10,656 nucleotides of DNA, from positions 1 through 10,656 of the forward strand of contig JBGOTP010000166.1 of NCBI GenBank assembly GCA_041476545.1. Direction: 5' to 3'. This DNA is from JBGOTP01 sp041476545. Lineage in GTDB: Bacteria; Acidobacteriota; Vicinamibacteria; Vicinamibacterales; CAVVIG01. The position numbers and the translations under genes are program-made. Positions 6,149-10,656 of the stretch are shown here, piece after piece. The first letter of the stretch is position 1; the number at the start of each line of letters is the position of its first letter. The notes under the pieces are model-generated. The model was not told the origin of the DNA. It ran no database searches and saw nothing but the letters and a program-made list of their open reading frames with translations.

Positions 6149-7171
6149 TTACTTGAAATGCCTGTATCCGCCGGGGACCGGCATGTCGTGGGCCGACCCG
6201 TGGACGATCCGGCGAATCAGCACGTCGGGACCATCCGTGCACACACCGATGCGCGTCGTCTGGACATCGCTGTGGCGGACCGCGGTCTTCAGTCGTCCGC
6301 GTAGCCTGGGCCGAACGGTGAAGAGCAGCTCGTAGTCGTCGCCGCCTGTGAGCGCGTCGGTCACCGGATCCTCGCCGCGCGCGGTTGACCAGGCGCGCGC
6401 ACAGGATTCGATGGGGATCGCGTCGGCGTCGATCGTGATGCCGACACCGCTCGCGCGCGCGATCTGATGCACGCCGTCGGCCAGGCCGTCGCTCAGGTCC
6501 ATGCACGCCGATGCCGCCCGGTTGCGCCCGAGCAACAGGCCGAGACGTACGCGAGGCTCCGGGTAGAGATAGCGTTGGATGCACCCATGTGTCTTCTCCT
6601 CCGTGTCCCTGGTGTCCGCTGTGGCGGAGAGCTTCAGCGCCGCCAACCCGGCGGCCGCGGCGCCAATCGATCCGCTGACATAGACAGCGTCTCCCGGTCG
6701 CGCGCCGCTGCGGGTGAGCACCTGCCGTCGCTTGACGGATCCGGCGATCGTGACGTCGATCATCAACGGCCCCGGGGATCGCGTGAGATTGCCGCCCGCG
6801 ACGTGTAGCCGATGAAGCGCGGCCAGCGAGGCGAGGCCGGTGATCATCCCGTCGAAGTCGTCGCACGTGAGGGACGGTGGAAGGGCCAGCGAGAGCAGCG
6901 CGAGCCGCGGCGTGGCACCCATGGCGGCGAGGTCGCTGAGGTTGACGGCCAACGCGCGATGGCCGATTGCACCCGGCGGCGTGAACCGGCGATCGAAGTG
7001 GATCCCCTCGACGAGCGCGTCCACGCTGAGCACCTCGAGCCGATTGCGCTCCGGTTCCACAACCGCCGCATCGTCGCCGATGCCGACGAGCAGCCAGTCG
7101 GGCGGGGGAGGAAGGCGCGCCTGAATGCGCGCGACGAGCTCACGCTCGGTGAGGTCGGCGACGGTGCTCAC
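6149..7171 (-). CDS. thiL: Thiamine-monophosphate kinase
   Basis: This 340-residue cytoplasmic enzyme phosphorylates thiamine monophosphate with ATP to give thiamine diphosphate, the last step of vitamin B1 cofactor synthesis. Family motifs are in order: GIGDDAAVV (30-38), SVDALVEGIHF (49-59), ALAVNLSDLAAMGA (73-86), GGNLTRSPGP (126-135), LTRSGARPGD (152-161), MDLSDGLADG (224-233), TGGDDYELLFTV (275-286) and a C-terminal GYRHF. Length fits the family. The usual GGD of the GGDTTR motif reads GGN here, so one expected Asp ligand is replaced by Asn. The start is GTG at 7171, directly abutting the rny stop (TAAGTG), so it is translated from the same message. The stretch 184-198 (ADTRDTEEKTHGCIQ) is encoded by repeated GACAC/GGACAC units but is close to normal length. 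Confidence 0.95.
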   Translation of the reverse strand: MSTVADLTERELVARIQARLPPPPDWLLVGIGDDAAVVEPERNRLEVLSVDALVEGIHFDRRFTPPGAIGHRALAVNLSDLAAMGATPRLALLSLALPPSLTCDDFDGMITGLASLAALHRLHVAGGNLTRSPGPLMIDVTIAGSVKRRQVLTRSGARPGDAVYVSGSIGAAAAGLAALKLSATADTRDTEEKTHGCIQRYLYPEPRVRLGLLLGRNRAASACMDLSDGLADGVHQIARASGVGITIDADAIPIESCARAWSTARGEDPVTDALTGGDDYELLFTVRPRLRGRLKTAVRHSDVQTTRIGVCTDGPDVLIRRIVHGSAHDMPVPGGYRHFK

Positions 7172-8743
7172 TTACTTGGCATAGTCGGTCGCACGGGTTT
7201 CCCGAATGACTGTGACTTTGATCTGCCCGGGGTACTCCAGCTCGTTCTCGATGCGCCGCGCGATGTCTTTCGAGAGCCAGATCGCTTCTTCGTCGGAGAT
7301 CTTGTCGCTCTCGACCATGATCCGAATCTCGCGGCCGGCCTGGAGTGCGAACGATTTCGACACACCCTTGAAGGAATCGGCGATGCCTTCGAGCTTCTCG
7401 AGGCGCTTGACGTACGACTCGAGAATGTCGCGCCGCGCACCGGGGCGCGCCGCCGAGATGGCATCGGCCGCCTGGACGATCATGGCTTCGAGCGACGGCC
7501 AGTCGATGTCCATGTGGTGCGCCGCCATTGCCATCACCACGGCCTCGTTCTCGCCGTGTTTCCTGAGGAAGTCGATGCCGATCTGGAGGTGCGTCCCCTC
7601 CATCTCGCGATCGATGGCTTTGCCGATGTCGTGCAGAAAGGCGGCGCGGACCGCCACGTGCGCGTCGAGTCCGATTTCCCTGGCCATGATGCCGGCCAGC
7701 CGTGCCACTTCGGCCGAGTGCGAGAGGACGTTTTGTCCGTAGCTCGTGCGGAACTTCAGCCGGCCCATGAGCCGGTGAATTTCCGGATGGAGATCGTGCA
7801 GGCCCAGCTCGAACGCGACGGCCTCGCCCTCCTTGCGCATGGCGATGTCGGTTTCGTCCTTGACCTTCTGCACCACCTCCTCGATGCGCGCCGGATGGAT
7901 CCGGCCATCGGCGATCAGCCGTTCGATCGCCTGCTTCGCGATCTCGCGCCGGTAGGGGTCGAATCCCGACAGGATGATGGCGCCCGGCGTGTCGTCGACG
8001 ATGAGATCCACGCCGGTGGCGAGTTCGAGCGCGCGGATGTTACGTCCTTCGCGGCCGATGATGCGTCCTTTGAGATCGTCGCTCGGGAGATCGACGACCG
8101 ACACCGTGGTTTCGATGGCATGCTCGGCGGCCGACCGCTGGATCGCTTCGGTGATGTACTGTTTCGCCCGGTCACCCGCGACTTCGCGTGCCTCGGCGTC
8201 GAGTCGTTTCAGCAGATTCGCGGCGTCGTGCCGGGCGTCGCCCTCGATCTGTTTGAGCAGCAGTTCCTTGGCTTCGTCGGCCGTCAGGCTGGCGACACGC
8301 TCGAGTTCGTGCTGCTGCTGGGCCACGAGGCGGTCGTATTTGGCGACGGCCCCTTCCGCGTGCTTCTCGCGATCGACGACCGCGCGCTCACGCGTCTGCA
8401 GCTCCTTCTCCAGGCGATCGATGGTGGTCTGGCGATCGAGAAGGACGACGTCCCGGCGCGTGAGCGTTTGTTCGAGCGCCTGCGCCTGCTGCCGCTCGTG
8501 GCGGGCCTGCCGCTCGGCATCGGTCAGGATCTCGTGCGCTTTTTCCTTGGCTTCGAGGACGGTTTCCTTGGCGCGGGTTCCGGCGTCGCGTTGCGCGTTC
8601 GTGACGAGCTGGCGGGCCTGATCCTCGGCTCGACCAGTCGTATCCGCGGCGATCCGCTTACGAGTGGCGATCCAGATGGCGAAGACCGCGCCAGCTGCCG
8701 CCATTGTCACGAGGAGGTTGACGACTAACCCATATATCGGCAC
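7172..8743 (-). CDS. rny: Ribonuclease Y
   Basis: This 523-residue endoribonuclease initiates bulk mRNA decay and is anchored to the inner face of the membrane. Residues 5-26 form the N-terminal transmembrane helix. Residues about 35-205 are a long charged coiled coil. The KH RNA-binding domain contains GRIIGREGRNIR (226-237). The HD domain contains H342 in SHSAEVARLA, HDIGKAIDRE with the H371-D372 pair, AHHMDID (H409/H410) and AADAIS (D427). A conserved C-terminal domain ends in PGQIKVTVIRE. Length is typical of the family. The start is GTG at 8743. It is supported by GAGGG (8757-8753 on the minus strand) nine bases upstream and by the membrane helix starting right after it. It lies downstream of the 6S RNA gene and is followed without a gap by thiL. 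Confidence 0.97.
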   Translation of the reverse strand: MPIYGLVVNLLVTMAAAGAVFAIWIATRKRIAADTTGRAEDQARQLVTNAQRDAGTRAKETVLEAKEKAHEILTDAERQARHERQQAQALEQTLTRRDVVLLDRQTTIDRLEKELQTRERAVVDREKHAEGAVAKYDRLVAQQQHELERVASLTADEAKELLLKQIEGDARHDAANLLKRLDAEAREVAGDRAKQYITEAIQRSAAEHAIETTVSVVDLPSDDLKGRIIGREGRNIRALELATGVDLIVDDTPGAIILSGFDPYRREIAKQAIERLIADGRIHPARIEEVVQKVKDETDIAMRKEGEAVAFELGLHDLHPEIHRLMGRLKFRTSYGQNVLSHSAEVARLAGIMAREIGLDAHVAVRAAFLHDIGKAIDREMEGTHLQIGIDFLRKHGENEAVVMAMAAHHMDIDWPSLEAMIVQAADAISAARPGARRDILESYVKRLEKLEGIADSFKGVSKSFALQAGREIRIMVESDKISDEEAIWLSKDIARRIENELEYPGQIKVTVIRETRATDYAK

Positions 8744-8745
8744 GC

Positions 8746-8767
8746 GTAACGTCCCTCGAGACGTGAC
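8746..8767 (-). promoter_or_regulatory. Ribosome binding site of rny within a small hairpin
   Basis: On the minus strand ACGTC (8764-8760) and GACGT (8753-8749) are complementary around TCGAGG. Two more pairs lie outside a single mismatch. The loop holds most of the GAGGG ribosome binding site for rny. Such a hairpin could modulate rny translation, but it is short and may be chance. Confidence 0.35.
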
Positions 8768-8803
8768 AGCGACGCATATTCAGGATGAACGAGAACGAAG
8801 AAG

Positions 8804-8990
8804 CCCCGCTTTGCCGTGTGGGGAGGTCGATGAACCTGCGTAGGCAGGTGGAACCGCTTCAATTTCAAACGCGCTTCAGGCTTCCTCAAACAGAGGCATG
8901 CACACCACGCGGCGTCGCGACTCACTTTGATGGAACGTTGGCTCAAACGAGCCTGCCACCATCACGCGCAAAGCAGGGACTCAAACGCTG
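8804..8990 (-). ncRNA. ssrS: 6S RNA
   Basis: The minus strand between zapA and rny carries the conserved 6S RNA elements. GAGCCAACGTTCCATC (8944-8929) corresponds to the 5' side of the central bubble (E. coli GAGCCGAUAUUUCAUAC). GGTGTGCATGCCTC (8906-8893) and GAGGAAGCCTGA (8887-8876) correspond to E. coli GGUGAGCAUGCUC and GAGAAGCCUUA. The ends pair: CCCTGCTTTGC (8978-8968) with GCAAAGCGGGG (8814-8804), eleven consecutive pairs including one G-U, then CGTG with CACG past one bulged G. A perfect internal hairpin ACCTGC/GCAGGT lies at 8849-8834. Length of about 175-187 nt and location downstream of zapA both match known 6S genes. 6S RNA mimics an open promoter and sequesters housekeeping RNA polymerase in stationary phase. 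Exact ends are estimates: 8990 from the promoter, 8804 from the closing stem. Confidence 0.88.
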
Positions 8991-8996
8991 GAAGGG

Positions 8997-9025
8997 ATCT
9001 TACTCAAGGTTCGCGGGGTTCACAA
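8997..9025 (-). promoter_or_regulatory. Candidate promoter of the 6S RNA gene
   Basis: On the minus strand TTGTGA (9025-9020) and TAAGAT (9002-8997) are separated by exactly 17 bases, each matching 4/6 of the sigma-70 consensus. Transcription would start at about 8990, which agrees with the 6S RNA 5' end inferred from its terminal stem. The -35 box falls inside a 9-base tandem repeat tract. Confidence 0.45.
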
Positions 9026-9066
9026 GGTTCACGGGGTTCACAGACGTTCACTTCACAGGGGTTCAC
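9009..9066. repeat. 9-bp GTTCAC tandem repeat between zapA and 6S RNA
   Basis: GTTCAC occurs at 9018, 9027, 9036, 9046 and 9061. GTTCGC occurs at 9009 and a partial TTCAC at 9052. The first four starts are spaced by exactly nine bases, giving a unit close to GTTCACRGG on the plus strand. The tract fills most of the roughly 100-base gap between the zapA stop and the 6S RNA start. I see no protein or RNA gene in it, only the -35 box noted separately. Confidence 0.75.
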
Positions 9067-9089
9067 GGCGTGGCAGGGGTGAGCCCCGT

Positions 9090-9377
9090 CTAGGCCATCA
9101 GCACCCGATCGAGGAGGCGCTCGATTTCGCCCGCGCGTTCGGCGATCTGGCCGTCGCAGTTCTTGTTCGCGTCGCGGCAGCGGAACAGCTCGTCGGCAAT
9201 GTTGAGGGCGGTGAGGATGGCGAGGCGGAGGACGTCGGCATTGGGGGTCGAATCGCCGATGACCCCCATCCTCTCGTCCACATACTGCGCCAGCCGCACG
9301 ACGTACTCCTGATCCAGCGTGCTGTGGATCGGATAGTGGTGACCCTGAATCTCAACGGAAATGACGTGGCCCATCAT
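9090..9377 (-). CDS. zapA: Cell division protein ZapA
   Basis: This 95-residue protein has the ZapA pattern. An N-terminal domain contains VEIQGHHYPI (8-17), DQEYVVRLAQYVDERM (22-37) and the ADVLRLAILTALNIADEL helix (47-64), and a C-terminal coiled coil (about 65-93) follows. ZapA binds FtsZ and cross-links protofilaments in the cytokinetic ring at the inner membrane surface. The start is the first of two consecutive ATG codons (9377); its ATGA overlaps the stop of the coiled-coil gene upstream, so translation is coupled. Its position before a 6S RNA gene matches the arrangement known from many bacteria. Confidence 0.92.
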   Translation of the reverse strand: MMGHVISVEIQGHHYPIHSTLDQEYVVRLAQYVDERMGVIGDSTPNADVLRLAILTALNIADELFRCRDANKNCDGQIAERAGEIERLLDRVLMA

Positions 9378-9652
9378 AGATTCAGAGCCTCGAGCTGATC
9401 GAGCATGTCGCTGACCCGGGACCGAATGACGTCGCGCTCCTCTTTCAGGTTCGTGAGCTCGTTCGCGGCGGAGTCGCCGGCCGCCAGTCGTCCGCGCATG
9501 GTCTCGAGTTCTCGCGCCAGTCGCTGGTGCTCCTCGGCCGACCGCGCCTGGTCGGCCTTCAGCCGTTCGACGACGGCAACCAGGAGCTTCACTTTCTCTT
9601 CCAGGCGGTCGATCGGTTCGAGATCAATCGTTCGCGTCGCTGTCTTTGCCAT
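9374..9652 (-). CDS. Small coiled-coil protein, ZapB-like
   Basis: This 92-residue protein is almost entirely predicted coiled coil: IDRLEEKVKLLVAVVERLKADQ, then an Arg/Glu-rich middle, then NLKEERDVIRSRVSDMLDQLEAL with leucines at heptad spacing. There is no signal peptide or membrane segment. Size, composition and position immediately before zapA, overlapping by ATGA, suggest a ZapB-type divisome protein that partners ZapA. Sequence similarity alone is too generic to prove orthology, so the symbol is left blank. The ATG at 9652 has GGGAG six bases upstream, a good ribosome binding site. It follows pheT after 44 bases that show no terminator, so it probably shares the pheT message. Confidence 0.8.
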   Translation of the reverse strand: MAKTATRTIDLEPIDRLEEKVKLLVAVVERLKADQARSAEEHQRLARELETMRGRLAAGDSAANELTNLKEERDVIRSRVSDMLDQLEALNL

Positions 9653-9696
9653 CTGCTGCTACTCCCAGCCCTCGACCCTCAGCCCTGATTCTGAAC

Positions 9697-10656
9697 TTAT
9701 CTCCGAATAGCGCCGTGCGCCTCCACAAGCGCCGCGAGAATCGTGTCGACGCTCTGCTGAACTTCCGCGTCGGTCAGGGTTCGATCCTGCGCCTGAAAGG
9801 TCAGGTGCACGGCGAGACTCACGGTGTCGGCCTCGCCCTTGCCCGTGTAACGATCAAAGAAGCTCACGCCGACGAGCGGCGCAGGACCCTTGTCGCCAGC
9901 CGCCTGAATGGTGCCACGAATGATCTCGGCAGGCAAGGTATCGGACACGATGAGGGAAAGGTCGCGCACGACGAAGGGATAGCGCGGCAGCGAACGGACG
10001 CGGTCCGCGGCGTCAGGACGCGGACCCGGCAGCGCATCCAGATTCAGCTCCGCGACGAACACGTTGTCCTGGCGGGGTACACCGCGCTCCTCGGCGAGGG
10101 CGGGCGCGACGAGGCCGGTCACGCCAAGTGCCATGCCTCCAACGAAGACACTCGCCGTTTGACCGGCCACGAGAAACGGCCGCGTGGCTGTTTCGAAGCG
10201 CACGGACGCGCCGAGTACACCACAGAGATGCTCCACGACGCCTTTGACGTCGAAAAAGTCCACCTCGCGTGAGGCGCACGACCAGTGCTCGGCCGCCGGC
10301 GCTCCCGTCCAGGCAAGGGCGACGCCTCGTGTTTCGCCGGTCACCGTGCTGAAGCGGGCGCCGATCTCGAAGAGCGCGACATCGCGCCGCCCGTGGCGCC
10401 GGTTGTGCGCGATGGCGTCGACCAGGCCCGGGAGGAGCGATGGTCGCAGCGTGCTGAACTTGGCCGACAGCGGGTTGGCGAGGCTGATGATTCCGCCGGC
10501 ATTCGCCTCAGACAGAAAGGCCCGCGCCGCCTGCGCTTCGATGAAGCCGAACGTGATCGCCTCGTTCATCCCCCCGGATGTCAGGACACGCCGCACGAGT
10601 CGATCGCGCGGGACCCGGCGGTCGGGCGCCGGCGCGGCGGAGGTCGGCGCCGGAAA
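9697..10656 (-). CDS. pheT: Phenylalanine--tRNA ligase beta subunit, C-terminal part (N-terminus beyond window)
   Basis: The frame is open from the window edge (10656) to TAA at 9697 and gives 319 residues, the C-terminal part of PheT (the full protein is about 700-800 residues). The first visible codons (FPAPTSAAPAP...) continue without a start, so the gene enters from outside. Visible parts are RRVLTSGGMNEAITFGF, the catalytic-like domain segment NPLSAKFSTLRPSLLPGLVD followed by NRRHGRRDVALFEIGARF, and a C-terminal FDX-ACB anticodon-binding domain of about 95 residues starting at RYPFVVRDLSLIV and including FFDRYTGKGEADTVSLAVHLTFQ. PheT pairs with PheS to charge tRNA-Phe in the cytoplasm. 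It heads the visible pheT - zapB-like - zapA block. Confidence 0.95.
   Translation of the reverse strand, partial: FPAPTSAAPAPDRRVPRDRLVRRVLTSGGMNEAITFGFIEAQAARAFLSEANAGGIISLANPLSAKFSTLRPSLLPGLVDAIAHNRRHGRRDVALFEIGARFSTVTGETRGVALAWTGAPAAEHWSCASREVDFFDVKGVVEHLCGVLGASVRFETATRPFLVAGQTASVFVGGMALGVTGLVAPALAEERGVPRQDNVFVAELNLDALPGPRPDAADRVRSLPRYPFVVRDLSLIVSDTLPAEIIRGTIQAAGDKGPAPLVGVSFFDRYTGKGEADTVSLAVHLTFQAQDRTLTDAEVQQSVDTILAALVEAHGAIRR

Noticed and set aside
6812..8728. 638-codon plus-strand open frame opposite thiL and rny
   Set aside because: It spans two clearly identified genes on the other strand and shows no family motif of its own. It is explained by GC-rich codon bias.
8793..8811. Intrinsic terminator at the 6S RNA 3' end (AAGC-GGG-GCTT then CTTCGTTCT on the minus strand)
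   Set aside because: The stem has only four pairs, the following tract is a broken T-run, and it competes with the much longer 6S closing stem. Not convincing enough to annotate.
9009..9066. Possible CRISPR array or iteron-type origin in the GTTCAC repeat
   Set aside because: The units are only nine bases with no unique spacers. There is no replication initiator gene or cas gene nearby, so it is a simple tandem repeat.
8725..9093. Small open frames on both strands in the zapA-rny gap
   Set aside because: They overlap the 6S RNA and the GTTCAC repeat, have no ribosome binding site support, and their translations show nothing conserved.
1..10656. Search for an undescribed defence, mobile or secondary-metabolite system
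   Set aside because: Every gene belongs to a known housekeeping or transport family, and spacers are accounted for. The unusual features are repeat insertions and regulatory layout, not a new gene system.

Overview
The window is a GC-rich chromosomal segment of ordinary bacterial genes. My best guess for the source is an Acidobacteriota-type bacterium, possibly Vicinamibacteria. This is an inference from the pheT - zapB-like - zapA - 6S RNA - RNase Y order, the GC-rich codon use and the GC-rich microrepeats scattered through and between genes. No sequence search was possible, so the taxon is uncertain.

Layout. Positions 1-1534 (minus) hold most of a CstA-type carbon starvation transporter, cut by the window edge at its C-terminus. 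A 92-base divergent spacer follows, with a promoter-like element facing each way, each placed so that transcription would begin almost at the start codon. Positions 1627-5660 (plus) hold two overlapping ABC exporter half-transporter genes. Their ATP-site motifs are complementary: one subunit has Asp in place of the catalytic Glu, and the other has LSVGQ in place of LSGGQ. This is the pattern of a heterodimeric exporter of the BmrCD / LmrCD / TM287-288 kind.

From 5476 to the end everything is on the minus strand. In transcription order (right to left) it runs: 3' part of pheT, a small coiled-coil ZapB-like protein, zapA, a 6S RNA gene with its own likely promoter, rny (RNase Y), thiL (thiamine-monophosphate kinase), and a membrane-anchored 3D-domain protein. 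Gene junctions are tight: 44 bases for pheT/zapB-like, a 4-base ATGA overlap for zapB-like/zapA, 0 bases for rny/thiL, and 25 bases for thiL/3D. The 3D gene and the second ABC gene converge and overlap by 185 bases.

Functionally, the right half is a housekeeping block: translation, divisome assembly, global transcription control by 6S RNA, mRNA decay, cofactor synthesis and cell-wall remodelling. The left half is membrane transport. I see no phage, CRISPR, insertion sequence, toxin-antitoxin pair or new defence system. The most distinctive signal is that short repeat-derived tracts have been absorbed in frame at three surface-loop positions of the two ABC proteins, two of them able to form G-quadruplexes. 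A related-looking 9-base tandem repeat apparently supplies the -35 region of the 6S RNA promoter.
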